Assembly (NCBI GenBank): GCA_001464935.1
Contig: LNEL01000038.1
Span: 1 to 64,000, forward strand
Direction of reading: 5' to 3'
Source: Gammaproteobacteria bacterium Ga0077536
GTDB taxonomy: Bacteria; Pseudomonadota; Gammaproteobacteria; Ga0077536
DNA length: 64,000 nt
Shown: positions 51,800 through 61,506 of the stretch, in pieces
Numbering within the stretch: position 1 is the stretch's first letter
How the letters are laid out: the number at the start of each line of letters is the position of its first letter
Position numbers and translations under genes: made by a program
The notes under the pieces: generated by a model
What the model was told of the DNA's origin: nothing
The model's database searches: none
What the model saw: only the letters and a program-made list of their open reading frames with translations

Positions 51800-54339
51800 C
51801 ACACGTGACTCACCCAACGCAGGCCACCGACATAGCGGTGGGAGGGCCAGCCCGTTGGCGACAGTGCGAACAGATGGATCCACCGGTTGTCGACGAGATC
51901 GCGCACGGTGCGGTGCCGTTCGATGACGCGATTGAGCGCGTCGAGCGGCGCGGCGATGAACACGTTCAGACGCAGTGGCTCGTGCACATAGCCCTGACCA
52001 TCGTGCACGGATTGCCACGGCAGACCGACCTTCAGATCACCACCGTTGCCTTCGAGCACACCGAGACCGGCCACGACGTTGTGCAGGACCTTGTTGCCGG
52101 CACCGAATACACCGTTGTTCACGGTCGACCCGTAGTACTGCAGATTGATCCAGCTGGCGACGACCATCGGCGCGGTCATCAGCATCTCGAGCACCTTGAA
52201 GTCCGTGTCCTGCTGCCAGTCATAGCTGTGCAGAAAGGCGCGCCCCTGCAGGTCGACGCCGACGGTGCCGGCCCGCGGCGCGGCGATGAACGCGGCGTTG
52301 CCCGCCAGGCCCCACTCGGGGCGGACCTGCGACCAGTCACGGCTGCGCGCGGTGACCTCGGCGTCGAGCGTCGGCGATTTCGCCACGCCCAGCAGGGCCG
52401 CGCGCTCGGCGCGCGCAAGGGCGGACGCCCGCGACAGGCGCTGCCGGAGCATCGCGAGATCCGCGGCATGCGAGGCCGGCACGTCAGCGGCGTCATGGAT
52501 CGTGATGTCGTCGGTCGTGGTGTCGTGCACACAACCCAGAAACCACGTATCGGCGGGAATCCGGATCCCGCGCCACGTCAATGCGCCGCGCACCGCCGGG
52601 TCGTTCAGAATCTGCGCCGCGACGCGCGCATTCGCGGCGCCGGAATGGCCGCCACAGGCACCGCAGTCGAGTCCCGAGGCGTGTGGATTGTTGACCGTCG
52701 TGCTGCCGTGGCCGGTCAACATCACCAGACGCGCGAACCCGCCGGTCAGCGACATCGCGCGCAGCACCGTTTCGGCCATCGCGACCCGCTGCTCGGGCGC
52801 GAAGCCGGTGTCGCGCCCGCCCACCACGCGCGATTCGATGCGCGGACGCATGCGCGCGATGACCCTGCGGTCGAGCCCGTCGGTGTCGGGATCCGCCACC
52901 GGACGCGTGTAGCCGAAACTGTCGCTGAGCAGCTTGCCGGCGAATAGCAGCCCCATGCTCTCGACGTAGGTGAACGACGAGATCGCGGCGAATTTGAACG
53001 ACTTCCACGCCTTCATGGCGCGTCTGCGCAGCAGTCTCAACCCCAGGATCTCCTGCTCCTCGTCGTGCGAGGCGTCGGCCACTGCCTCGCACACCGTATG
53101 CGTGGGCTTCAGCAGCACCGGGCACTGGGCGCCACCGTGCTGGTTGCCGATGGGCACGTACTCGATAGGAAAACCGAAGAAGCCGGCAAAGCCGAGTGTC
53201 TCGGCGGCGGGAAACACGCTTTCCAGCGCCCGCCGAAAGATCTCCGAGCGGACATCGATGCAGAATGCCGCCTGCAACGGCTTGCGCGGCGCGCGCTGCG
53301 CGTCGAGGTTCGCGCGCACCGCCGGGTTCAGCCGCGCGAACAGGCGGCGCTGGTATGCCCGTTCGTAGGCTTCCTGCAGCAGCAGATCAAGCGCGAGCCC
53401 GGGGTCGAGGATCACGGCTTCGTCGAGCAGCAGCGCGGCCGCTCCCAGGGCTTTCTGCCAGGCCAGCCGATAGGCATCGTCGGTTCTGCTCGCGTGCAGC
53501 GCGCCGGTCCACGCGAGCCGCACCGCCAGCAACTGGATCAGCGTGTCATCCACGCTGCCGTGCAGCGCGCTTTGCCACACGCGGTAACGCGCATGGGCGG
53601 CCCAGCCCAGCACATCGAACAGGCAGCGGTACAGGTAGTCGGCGAACAGGTGCCGCGGCAGGCCGAGCGTCTTGACCACTTCGACGATCGTCGCCAGCGG
53701 GTCCTCCGGCAGCGCCGCGACGCTGGCGCGGAACCCGGCTACGCCCATCAGTTCGGGATTCAGGTCGTGGCGCATCGCCGTACGCCACGCGCGATAGAGT
53801 CCGTTACCGCGGCCCGGCAGACGCCACACGCTCTGCCCTTCGTCGAAGTACGCGGCACACCACTTCGAGATTTCGTTCCGCATGAGGTTCGAGGCCTGCA
53901 GCGGCCCCACATCGTCAAGCACGGTCTCGACCGTCGGCAGCACGGGCGCGGCGGGCGCGGCGGGTTCTGCCCGGACGGCCTCGACGACGGCGGCGGCGCT
54001 GGCGGGCAGGACGTCGCGCCACGGCGCGGCGGCCAGCGCGATCTGCAGATCCTTGTCTGCAATGACGCCGTCATCGAGCGCCTGTCGGTAGAACGCGCGC
54101 GGCATCAGCATGTCGGTGCCGGTCACGCGCCTGAGGGTGGCGCAGGTCTCGTCGAAGCGCTGCGCGGTGAAGCCGAGAAAAGGATTCACCGCGACGAAGT
54201 GCTTCAACGGCCACAGCGGCGCGATGCGCTCGCAGGCCATCGCGATCGGGATCTCGAGATCCTGACGCGTCGGAAAGTCCGTCGGCGCGCACGTCGGCGC
54301 GGGACGTGACGGAACGGCATGGGCAAGGGCCTGACTCAT
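51799..54339 (-). CDS. dabA: Inorganic carbon accumulation protein DabA
   Basis: 846-residue DUF2309/UPF0753 protein. With DabB it forms a membrane complex that hydrates CO2 to bicarbonate on the cytoplasmic side using the proton gradient. The beta-carbonic-anhydrase-like zinc site is intact: C360 and D362 (FCIDVRSE), H544 (LTGHGS) and C559 (LDCGACGG), with the 15-residue H-to-C distance of characterised DabA. The start at 54339 overlaps the dabB stop (ATGA). The long open frame before it is not part of the gene. Confidence 0.95.
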   Translation of the reverse strand: MSQALAHAVPSRPAPTCAPTDFPTRQDLEIPIAMACERIAPLWPLKHFVAVNPFLGFTAQRFDETCATLRRVTGTDMLMPRAFYRQALDDGVIADKDLQIALAAAPWRDVLPASAAAVVEAVRAEPAAPAAPVLPTVETVLDDVGPLQASNLMRNEISKWCAAYFDEGQSVWRLPGRGNGLYRAWRTAMRHDLNPELMGVAGFRASVAALPEDPLATIVEVVKTLGLPRHLFADYLYRCLFDVLGWAAHARYRVWQSALHGSVDDTLIQLLAVRLAWTGALHASRTDDAYRLAWQKALGAAALLLDEAVILDPGLALDLLLQEAYERAYQRRLFARLNPAVRANLDAQRAPRKPLQAAFCIDVRSEIFRRALESVFPAAETLGFAGFFGFPIEYVPIGNQHGGAQCPVLLKPTHTVCEAVADASHDEEQEILGLRLLRRRAMKAWKSFKFAAISSFTYVESMGLLFAGKLLSDSFGYTRPVADPDTDGLDRRVIARMRPRIESRVVGGRDTGFAPEQRVAMAETVLRAMSLTGGFARLVMLTGHGSTTVNNPHASGLDCGACGGHSGAANARVAAQILNDPAVRGALTWRGIRIPADTWFLGCVHDTTTDDITIHDAADVPASHAADLAMLRQRLSRASALARAERAALLGVAKSPTLDAEVTARSRDWSQVRPEWGLAGNAAFIAAPRAGTVGVDLQGRAFLHSYDWQQDTDFKVLEMLMTAPMVVASWINLQYYGSTVNNGVFGAGNKVLHNVVAGLGVLEGNGGDLKVGLPWQSVHDGQGYVHEPLRLNVFIAAPLDALNRVIERHRTVRDLVDNRWIHLFALSPTGWPSHRYVGGLRWVSHV

Positions 54340-55958
54340 GACTGCACTCCTGGGCTGACGAGTGAATTGAAGCGGGAGACACGGGTGGCCGCCGGCCGCA
54401 CGGGCCAGTAGCGCTGAATCAGCCGGTTCGCCACGGCGTTCACGTAGAAGCCATTGGCGACATGCACGCGCAACGCCTGCCAGCGGGGGGTCTCGGCCTG
54501 TTGCGGCAGCAGACTCTGGAACAGCGACAGCGCGCTGAAGGACAGGACGACCAGGGCCACGATGACGACATCCAGCCAGCCGCGCAGCGGCGCTGTGGCG
54601 GGCAGCGCATCGGCAAAGAGGCTTTCCGTCCCCCACTGCAGCGCGAACCAGAGCGCGGCGACGCCGCAGGCGCAGGCCACGGTGCGCGCGATCACGAACA
54701 TGCTGGGACGCTCGTCGATGGCGTTGGCCACGAGCTGCACGAGACCGAGCGCGACGACCGTGCCGAGCGCCAGCACGCCGGGCTTGGCCGTGAGAGTCGC
54801 CCCGAACTGCGCGCCGATGAGCGCACTGAGTCCGATGACGACGACCAGCGCGACCGCGATCCGTGCGGGATGCGGCTGGCCGCCAGGTGTCGGCGCCCAC
54901 GCCGCCCGATGCACATCGATGACGCTGCCGGAGGACAGGAAGGCATGCGCCTTGTACAGCGAGTGCGCAACGATGTGCAGCAGCGCCGCGCTGAATGCGC
55001 CGAGCCCACACTGCAGCATCATGAAACCCATCTGCGCAATCGTGGAGTAGGCGAGCGCGACCTTGATCGAAGTCTGCGTCAGCATCACCACGGATCCGAA
55101 CAGGGCGGTGAAGCCACCCATCAGGGCGAGCAGTTCAAGGGCTGCGCCATCGACACTGATCAGATGCGCGAAGCGCAGGACCAGAAACCCGCCGGCGTTG
55201 ATGATGCCGGCGTGCAGCAGCGCGGACACGGGCGTCGGCGTCTCCATCACCTCGAGCAGCCAGCCGTGCAGCGGGAACTGTGCGGACTTCAGCAGCGCCG
55301 CACCCGCGAGCAGCAGTGCCGCGAGCGGCAGCCGGCTGTCCCCGTTGCCCCCGGCGAGATGGGCGGCGACACCGGCCTCGATCGCCGCGTAGTCGAGACT
55401 GCCGATTTGGGCATAGACGCAGCCCATGGCGCCGAGCAGGCAGGCATCGCCGAGCCGGCTGGCAATGAATTTCTTGCGGGCCGCGAGCAGCGCAGCCGGG
55501 CGATCGCGATAGAAGGTCAGCAGGCCATGCAGGCCCAGGCTGGTGGCGACCCATGCGAACGCGAACAGGAACAGATTGCCGGCCACGATCAGCGTCAGGA
55601 CCGCGGCCAGGGTCAGACACAGTTGCCGGATGAAGCGGTCCTGCGCCGGGTCGCCGGCAAGATAGTGCCGGCTGTAGCGCACCACGATGAGTCCGATGAA
55701 CGACACCAGGCCGAACATCGCCGCGCTGAGCGCGTCGAGGTACAGGCTGAACCCGATACCAACCGCGCCCAGCAGCGGCGTCGACCAGTCGCCGGACAAG
55801 GCCACCGCCGCGCCGGCCGCAGCGGCGCATGCCAGCGTGAACGCGGCGACGACGATGGCGGCACGCCCCGCGTCGCGACCAGCGCGAGAACCTGCCAACG
55901 CGAGCATCGCGAAGGCTGCCGGTCCTGACAGGACCAGCCACAGGAAGGGTGTCTGCAT
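54336..55958 (-). CDS. dabB: Inorganic carbon transporter subunit DabB (NuoL/Mrp-like)
   Basis: 540-residue membrane protein of the proton-conducting NuoL/MrpA family. It has about 13 spans, with HGWLLEVMETPTPVSALLHAGIINAGGFLVLRFAHL, the Lys/Glu proton-path motifs and VALAYSTIAQMGFMMLQCGLGAFSAALLHIVAHSLYKAHAFLSSGSV matching the DabB subfamily. It couples proton entry to CO2 hydration by DabA. First gene of dabB-dabA-DUF6671, divergent from a LysR regulator. No GXXG or respiratory partner genes accompany it, which excludes complex I. Confidence 0.93.
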   Translation of the reverse strand: MQTPFLWLVLSGPAAFAMLALAGSRAGRDAGRAAIVVAAFTLACAAAAGAAVALSGDWSTPLLGAVGIGFSLYLDALSAAMFGLVSFIGLIVVRYSRHYLAGDPAQDRFIRQLCLTLAAVLTLIVAGNLFLFAFAWVATSLGLHGLLTFYRDRPAALLAARKKFIASRLGDACLLGAMGCVYAQIGSLDYAAIEAGVAAHLAGGNGDSRLPLAALLLAGAALLKSAQFPLHGWLLEVMETPTPVSALLHAGIINAGGFLVLRFAHLISVDGAALELLALMGGFTALFGSVVMLTQTSIKVALAYSTIAQMGFMMLQCGLGAFSAALLHIVAHSLYKAHAFLSSGSVIDVHRAAWAPTPGGQPHPARIAVALVVVIGLSALIGAQFGATLTAKPGVLALGTVVALGLVQLVANAIDERPSMFVIARTVACACGVAALWFALQWGTESLFADALPATAPLRGWLDVVIVALVVLSFSALSLFQSLLPQQAETPRWQALRVHVANGFYVNAVANRLIQRYWPVRPAATRVSRFNSLVSPGVQS

Positions 55959-56389
55959 GATGGCCGTCTCCCCCGAAGTTGATGACGGCCGCCTTTATAC
56001 GGATCCGGGCTTCTCGCATAAAACGGATAGATTGCATTTACTTGTTCGTTTTTATGAAAATAGCTATCGGGCGCTGAACGTCGGTCATTGCCGTCGGGGC
56101 CGGGCGTCGAGATCAGGCGCGTGGCGGCATCATCGCGGTTCGAGCACCCACGCCAGTCATCGATTGGGCTGACGCAGGAAACCCAACGCGTGCGTCGTCA
56201 TGGCGAGCACATCGTCGATCGGGATCGGTGTTCTGGGTGATTGAAGGCCCGCAAAGAGAGCGATGCAGCGGTTCCTGCGTCAGCCCAACGGTCATCTGGC
56301 GCCTGCCTCGCCCGCTGTCACGAAAGCGCGGTGGAGCCCGGATGCAACGCAGTGGAACCCGGGAGGATCCATCACGGAGCAGCACACCC
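55959..56389. promoter_or_regulatory. Divergent control region between dabBA and its LysR gene
   Basis: 431-bp spacer without a gene. Leftward, TATAAA (55999-55994) is a good -10 for dabB, 17 bp from a weak TTTATG. Just upstream, ATAAAACG (56018-56025) and CGTTTTTAT (56047-56055) form an AT-rich inverted pair suited to a LysR-type activator. Further right, the 17-bp inverted repeats 56164-56180 and 56272-56288 may be a second regulatory structure or a leader for lysR. Confidence 0.45.
56164..56288. repeat. 17-bp inverted repeat pair upstream of lysR
   Basis: TTGGGCTGACGCAGGAA (56164-56180) and its exact reverse complement (56272-56288), 91 bp apart. The second copy ends 102 bp before the LysR start codon. 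Purpose unknown. Confidence 0.7.
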
Positions 56390-57277
56390 ATGCGCGATCT
56401 CAACTACAACCACCTGCGCTACTTCTGGGTCGTCGCCCATGAAGGCAGTCTCACGCGTGCCGCCACACGCCTGCACCTGTCGCAGTCGGCGCTGTCGGTC
56501 CAGGTGCAGAAACTGGAGGCGCAGATCGGCCATCCGCTGTTCGAGCGGATCGGCAAACGTCTGAAGCTGACTGAAGCCGGGCGCATCGCACTCGACTATG
56601 CGGACACCGTGTTCAGTGCCGGCGCCGAACTGCTGAGCACCTTGCAGGGCCGTCCGGTCGACCGTCGCCGGATGTTGACGCTCGGGTCGCTGACGACCCT
56701 GTCTCGCAACTTCCAGCTCGACTTCCTGCGGCCATTGATCGGACGGGACGACGTGGAGATCGTCGTACGTTCCGGTGCGATGCGCGACCTGCTCGCCCAG
56801 CTCGAGTCGCATGCGATGGACGTGGTGCTGTCGAACTCTGCTGTGCCACGCGACGCGCGGACGCCGTTGCGCCACTACCTGCTGAACGAACAGAGTGTGA
56901 GCCTCGTCGGCAAGCCGCGCCGACGGCGCAAGCCATTCCGCTTTCCGGACGATCTGCGGCATGAGCCGGTGCTGTTGCCGGGCCCCGACAGTGAACTGCG
57001 GATGGCGTTCGATCGCCTGCTCGAACTCGCCGGCATCCGCCCCATCATTCTCGCCGAAGTCGACGACATGGCGATGCTGCGCCTGATGGCCCGTGAACAC
57101 GATGCCGTGACGCTGGTGCCGCCTATCGTGGTGCGCGACGAACTCAAGGCCCGCGTGCTCGTGGAGCACTGCCAGATCCCGTCGGTCAAGGAGAGTTTTT
57201 ACGCCATCGTACTGAAACGGCAGTTCCCGAATCCGCTCGTGAGCGCACTGGTCGAACGGCAGGCGCCGGCCAGGTAA
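56390..57277 (+). CDS. LysR-family regulator (NhaR-like), probable regulator of dabBA
   Basis: 295-residue LysR protein. The N-terminal helix-turn-helix LNYNHLRYFWVVAHEGSLTRAATRLHLSQSALSVQVQKLEAQIGHPLFERIGKRLKLTEAG is followed by a substrate-binding domain, resembling the NhaR subgroup. It is divergent from dabBA and next to carbonic anhydrase, so it probably activates inorganic-carbon uptake at low CO2, as LysR proteins do in other autotrophs; the ligand is unknown. The start at 56390 (MRDLNYNHLRYF) has CGGAG upstream. Confidence 0.9.
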   Translation: MRDLNYNHLRYFWVVAHEGSLTRAATRLHLSQSALSVQVQKLEAQIGHPLFERIGKRLKLTEAGRIALDYADTVFSAGAELLSTLQGRPVDRRRMLTLGSLTTLSRNFQLDFLRPLIGRDDVEIVVRSGAMRDLLAQLESHAMDVVLSNSAVPRDARTPLRHYLLNEQSVSLVGKPRRRRKPFRFPDDLRHEPVLLPGPDSELRMAFDRLLELAGIRPIILAEVDDMAMLRLMAREHDAVTLVPPIVVRDELKARVLVEHCQIPSVKESFYAIVLKRQFPNPLVSALVERQAPAR

Positions 57278-57324
57278 GGCAGGCCGGGCCGGTCGTGCCG
57301 CCCGGCGCCCAGCGGCCCGACGCC

Positions 57325-57975
57325 TTACGGGCCGGGTTCGTCCGGAAACTCGTAGACGAAGATTTCGTGCGGCAGGTGGCCGGGGTCGACTTTGGCGATC
57401 TGCTTCAGATAGCCGGTGTGGATGTCATAGATCCAGCCGTGCAGCGTCGGACGCTGTTCGCGCTTCCACGCGAGCTGCACGAAGGAGAGTTCGGCAAGAT
57501 GGTGTACCTGTTCGAACACGTTCAGTTCGATCAGCCGTTCATAGCGCCGCTCCTCGTCCGGCATCGCGTCGAGCTCGGTCGCGTGCAGGCGGTAGATGTC
57601 CTTCAGATGGCGCAGCCACTTGTTGATCAGTCCGAGATGGTTGCGCGACATCGCCGCGCGCACGCCACCGCAGCCGTAGTGACCGCAGACGATCACGTGC
57701 TTGACCTTCAGCACTTCGACCGCGTACTGCACGACGGACAGCATGTTGAAGTCGGTGTGCACCACCAGGTTGGCGACATTGCGGTGCACGAACAGCTCGC
57801 CGGGTTCAACGCCGGTGACTTCCTCGGCCGGCACCCGGCTGTCCGAGCAGCCTATCCACAGGTATTCCGGCTTCTGCACGCCCGAATTGCGCGTGAAGAA
57901 ATCGGGACGCAGCGCCAGCTTGTCCTGGACCCAGGCCTGGTTGTTCAGCAGTAGGCGTTTGTACGAATCCGTCAC
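57325..57975 (-). CDS. can: Beta-class carbonic anhydrase
   Basis: 216-residue zinc enzyme interconverting CO2 and bicarbonate. Zinc ligands C43, H99 and C102 and the catalytic D45-R47 pair are present ([18 protein letters not shown]). The sequence is close to the Can type ([40 protein letters not shown]). It starts with GTG 57975, preceded by GGGGAGCC. It is 16 bp downstream of the SulP gene, forming a transporter-anhydrase pair. Confidence 0.96.
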   Translation of the reverse strand: MTDSYKRLLLNNQAWVQDKLALRPDFFTRNSGVQKPEYLWIGCSDSRVPAEEVTGVEPGELFVHRNVANLVVHTDFNMLSVVQYAVEVLKVKHVIVCGHYGCGGVRAAMSRNHLGLINKWLRHLKDIYRLHATELDAMPDEERRYERLIELNVFEQVHHLAELSFVQLAWKREQRPTLHGWIYDIHTGYLKQIAKVDPGHLPHEIFVYEFPDEPGP

Positions 57976-57991
57976 GATGGCTCCCCGGTGG

Positions 57992-59554
57992 TCAGGTCCT
58001 GACCAGCTGCTTCTCGAAGAAATGGTGGTACTCGACCGTGATGTTCCGGAACGACGTGCCCGCCTCGTACTCGCGCAGGGTCTCATAGATGTCGCCATCC
58101 ACGTACAGCGCCTTGGTGCCGTCGACAATCAGATGCGCGCCGTCCGGAATGTCGCGCAGCTTGCGCTTCAGTTCCGCCTTGTGGATGAACGACATGTCCT
58201 TGTTGAAGCGCATCAGCCAGGACTTGTCCTGATTCACGATCGTGATGGCGGCGTGATAGTTCGACCGGATGACGAAGAACAGGCCGGTCAGCAGACCGAT
58301 GGCGATGCCCTTCAACAGGTCGGTGAACACGATCGCCACCAGCGTCACGGCGAACGGAATGAACTGCGTGAGGCCCTGCTGCCACATGCCGATGATGATC
58401 TTGCGTGACGAAAGTTTGTAACCGACGGCCACGAGCACGGTCGCGAGCGTCGCCAGGGGCACATGGTTCAGGGCGGCCCCGAGGAACACGACCGCGAGCA
58501 GCAACACGACACCGTGCACGAGCGTGGACAGGCGGGTGCGGGCGCCGGCGTAGACATTCGCCGAGCTGCGCACGATCACGGACGTGATCGGCAGACCGCC
58601 GAGCAAACCGCAGAACACGTTGCCGATGCCCTGGCCGCGCAGTTCACGGTTCGGATCGGAAATGCGCATTTCAGGATCGAGCTTGTCGGTGGCCTCGATA
58701 CACAGCAGGGTTTCGATGGATCCTACGATCGCAATGGTGGCCGCCACGAGCCAGACATCGGGCCTGAGTATCGCCGACCAGGCGGGCATGGTGAACATGC
58801 CGGCGAAGTCCGTCACCGACTGCACGACGGGCAGCTGCACGAGCTGCTGCTTCGCGGCCGTCATCTGCCAGGACGGTAGCAGCAGTCCGAACGCCTCGTT
58901 CATCAGGGTGCCGACGATGACGCACGCCAGGGGCGCCGGCAGGACGGCGGCCCAGGCGCGTTTTTTGATCACCGGCCGTTCCCACAGCAACATCAGCGTC
59001 AGCGCGACCGCGCTGATCGCAATCGCGCCGGGACTGGGCGACATCAGCGTCGCGAGCAGCTCCGTCAGCGTGTTCGGCTGACCGGCCTGCCGGAACGACT
59101 CGTCGCCCAGGAAACCGAGATCGTTGCCGAGCGCGTGGGGGATCTGTTTGAGGATGATCACGATGCCGATCGCCGCGAGCATGCCCTTGATGACGCTGTT
59201 CGGGATGTAGTCGCCGATGACGCCGGCCCGGGCCAGTCCCAGGCCGAGCTGGAGTACACCCGACAGCAGCACCGCCACCGTGAACACCTCGAAACTGCCG
59301 AGGCTCGCGATGGCGCTCGCGACGATGACGGTCAGGCCGGCGGCGGGCCCGCTGACGCTCAGTTCCGAGCCCGAGCAGAAGGCCAGCACGATGCCGCCCA
59401 CCACGCCGGCGACGATGCCGGCGAACAGCGGCGCGCCTGATGCCAGCGCGATGCCCAGACACAACGGTAAGGCAACAAGAAAAACGACGATGCCGGCGGG
59501 CACGTCACGGCGCGCCGACTGGAAATCGGGCAGGGAAAAGAATTTGGCAGCCAT
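57992..59554 (-). CDS. SulP-family transporter, likely bicarbonate (BicA-like)
   Basis: 520-residue SulP permease. The membrane domain begins [65 protein letters not shown] and includes the [34 protein letters not shown] motif. The STAS domain is C-terminal ([29 protein letters not shown]). SulP proteins linked to beta-carbonic anhydrase are generally regarded as bicarbonate or anion exchangers. It is 16 bp ahead of can. Palindrome TTCACGA-N4-TCGTGAA lies 46 bp upstream. Confidence 0.9.
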   Translation of the reverse strand: MAAKFFSLPDFQSARRDVPAGIVVFLVALPLCLGIALASGAPLFAGIVAGVVGGIVLAFCSGSELSVSGPAAGLTVIVASAIASLGSFEVFTVAVLLSGVLQLGLGLARAGVIGDYIPNSVIKGMLAAIGIVIILKQIPHALGNDLGFLGDESFRQAGQPNTLTELLATLMSPSPGAIAISAVALTLMLLWERPVIKKRAWAAVLPAPLACVIVGTLMNEAFGLLLPSWQMTAAKQQLVQLPVVQSVTDFAGMFTMPAWSAILRPDVWLVAATIAIVGSIETLLCIEATDKLDPEMRISDPNRELRGQGIGNVFCGLLGGLPITSVIVRSSANVYAGARTRLSTLVHGVVLLLAVVFLGAALNHVPLATLATVLVAVGYKLSSRKIIIGMWQQGLTQFIPFAVTLVAIVFTDLLKGIAIGLLTGLFFVIRSNYHAAITIVNQDKSWLMRFNKDMSFIHKAELKRKLRDIPDGAHLIVDGTKALYVDGDIYETLREYEAGTSFRNITVEYHHFFEKQLVRT

Positions 59555-59599
59555 CGGGCGAGTTTACTGCAATGCGGAAAATTGCCCTAATCGGCCAAA

Positions 59600-59617
59600 T
59601 TCACGAGGATTCGTGAA
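59600..59617. promoter_or_regulatory. Possible operator upstream of the SulP-can operon
   Basis: TTCACGA (59600-59606) and TCGTGAA (59611-59617) form a perfect 7-bp inverted repeat with a 4-bp spacer, 46 bp before the SulP start. A third TTCACG follows at 59621. It could be a LysR or other dimer site; no promoter elements are clear around it. Confidence 0.35.
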
Positions 59618-59725
59618 GTTTTCACGTGTCGAGCGAGTCGTCTCTGACAAACACGACGGAAATCCGGAAGTAATCCCGGAGGCCCGGATTCGCCGTGCCT
59701 GGACGCCCCGCTCAGCGGATCACGA

Positions 59726-60199
59726 TCAGGTCACGATGACGGCGGACAGCGCCTCGGCCGCGCGCAGGAGATCCGCCGGCGCCATCTTCACCTGCAGGCC
59801 GCGCTGCCCGCCGTTGACGTAAATCTGCGCTTCCTGCAGGGCCGACGCCTCGACGACCGTGCGCAGTTTCCTTTTCTGCCCGAAGGGGCTCACGCCTCCG
59901 ACCCGGTAACCCGTGATCCGCTCGGCGTCGGGCACGGGCATCATCGAAGCACTCTTGCCGCCGAAAGCCGCCGCGACTTTCTTCATGCTCGCCTCGCGAT
60001 CCGACGGCAGCACGAGGCACACGGGCTTGCCGTCGACCTGCGCGATCAGGGTCTTCAGGACGCGCTGCGGCGGTTCGCCGAGCGACTCGGCGGCGTGCAG
60101 GCCGACGCGCTCGGCGTCGGGATCGTATGTATAGGTGTGCAGTTCGAACGGCACGGCGAGCCTGGCGAGGGCGAGCGTGGCGGGGGTGCTGAGGGCCAT
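59726..60199 (-). CDS. ybaK: Cys-tRNA(Pro)/Cys-tRNA(Cys) deacylase YbaK
   Basis: 157-residue YbaK/EbsC-type editing protein, hydrolysing cysteine mischarged onto tRNA-Pro. STPATLALARLAVPFELHTYTYDP, AESLGEPPQRVLKTLIAQVDGKPVCLVLPSDREASMKKVAAAFGGKSASMMPVPDAERITGYRVGGVSPFGQKRKL match the family, with the conserved Lys in KTL and the GYRVGGVSPFG loop. Monocistronic; the region 59555-59725 upstream of SulP shows only the palindrome. Confidence 0.93.
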   Translation of the reverse strand: MALSTPATLALARLAVPFELHTYTYDPDAERVGLHAAESLGEPPQRVLKTLIAQVDGKPVCLVLPSDREASMKKVAAAFGGKSASMMPVPDAERITGYRVGGVSPFGQKRKLRTVVEASALQEAQIYVNGGQRGLQVKMAPADLLRAAEALSAVIVT

Positions 60200-60582
60200 C
60201 AGTGGCGGCGGGGGGCGCCCATTACATCAGGCTGCTCATCAACGGGCGATCACAGCCATTGACAGGAATCGCACTGAATCTTGCATCGCAGACATGTCGC
60301 AATTCATCGCCACCGCGGGCCGGACTCTGGCCAATCAGGCTGTCCAGATTCGCAAATGACGAAGTCCGCGTCCAGCGCGACCGGCATGGGATGGCCTGCT
60401 TGCGTGCCGGGTGCTTGACGTCACTGGACGCGTAGAGTCGGGGATTGCCGCATGGCGGCGCACGGACCTGGCACATTGGCGCGCGGCATGTCCGTCGACG
60501 GCGCATCCTGAGCGAAGCGCTAGCGGTGGTTCACCCGCAGGTCGAGGTGCAAACGCCACTGGCCGTGCACCACACGACCGAT
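60200..60582. other. Intergenic region between ybaK and crp/fnr gene, nothing recognised
   Basis: 383 bp. Short open frames occur on both strands, but none has a ribosome-binding site with recognisable sequence. No terminator with T-tract was found for the kai operon or promoter for ybaK. Confidence 0.4.
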
Positions 60583-61506
60583 TCAGTCGTCGTGCCGGGT
60601 CGTCGCTTCGACGGGCCGCCAGCAACCGCATGACGCCCGTTCGAGCCCTGCGCGGTCGAGGATCGCGATCCTGCCGCGGTGATAGCTGATCAGGCCACAT
60701 GAACGCAGCGAGCCTGAGGCCAGCGTGACCGAGACGCGTCTGACGTTCAACGCGGCGGCCAGCTGCTCCTGCGTCAGGCACATCTCCGGCACACTGGCTC
60801 GATCAGCGATCATCAAAAACCAGCTGGCCAGCCGCTGCTCGAAGTGATGCGAAGCAATGCAGGCGGCCATCAGTCTGGCCTGGGTCAACTCCATCTGCAC
60901 ATAGCGGTAGAGCTGGCGACGCAGTTGCGGCCCGCGTTTGAGTTCGTTCGTGAACGGCGTAGCGGCCATGCGCAAAGCGGTCCCGGAGACCTGCACCTCG
61001 GCGCGAACCGCTGACACGCCGACTTCGAGTGCCAGCGGGATGCCCGCCATGCCCTCGTGACCGACCAGTCCGGTCGCGACCGTTTGCGGGCCATCGATCG
61101 TCGTCAACAGGCAGATAACGCAATCGACCGGGAAGTAGACGTGCCGGATGGGGGCGCCGGCCTCATGCAGCACATCGCCAGCTTCGAGCAGGACCGGCTC
61201 GAGAGCGGGCATCAAGCGCCGATACGCCGCGCCGTGCACGGCGGCGAGCACGCCGTTACGTCTTGGCAGCGCACACCTTGCCCTGTGCTCAGCCGCGGCC
61301 GTACGTTTGCCACGGTCGCGCAGCGCACGTCGCGCGTCAGGAAACAGGATTGCGTTGGCACTGCCATAGTCGATGACAGCATCGATCTCGCCCGCCTCGA
61401 TGGCCCACAGCTCCGGTGCTCCCATCGGCAGCTGGCGCAGCACCCGCTGCAATCCCGGCGACAGGCGCCTTGTCGGGACGCTCGCCGCTGCGCCGTCATT
61501 TGCCAT
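60583..61506 (-). CDS. Crp/Fnr-family regulator, third gene of kai operon
   Basis: 307-residue protein. Residues ~1-80 are an unusual extension (LRQLPMGAPELWAIEAGEIDAVIDYGSANAILFPDARRAL). A cyclic-nucleotide-binding-type beta-barrel follows (VLLEAGDVLHEAGAPIRHVYFPVDCVICLLTTIDGPQTVATGLVGHEGMAGIPLAL), then a helix-turn-helix (LTQEQLAAALNVRRVSVTLASGSLRSCGLISYHRGRIAI). The FNR-type Fe-S cysteines are absent and the cAMP-contact motif is degenerate, so the signal is unknown. Its start overlaps the kaiB stop by 11 bp. A role as output of the Kai module is inferred from position. Confidence 0.85.
   Translation of the reverse strand: MANDGAAASVPTRRLSPGLQRVLRQLPMGAPELWAIEAGEIDAVIDYGSANAILFPDARRALRDRGKRTAAAEHRARCALPRRNGVLAAVHGAAYRRLMPALEPVLLEAGDVLHEAGAPIRHVYFPVDCVICLLTTIDGPQTVATGLVGHEGMAGIPLALEVGVSAVRAEVQVSGTALRMAATPFTNELKRGPQLRRQLYRYVQMELTQARLMAACIASHHFEQRLASWFLMIADRASVPEMCLTQEQLAAALNVRRVSVTLASGSLRSCGLISYHRGRIAILDRAGLERASCGCWRPVEATTRHDD

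Noticed and set aside
54336..55958. dabB as a complex I subunit (nuoL)
   Set aside because: No other nuo genes nearby and the frame overlaps dabA directly; the DabB assignment explains both.
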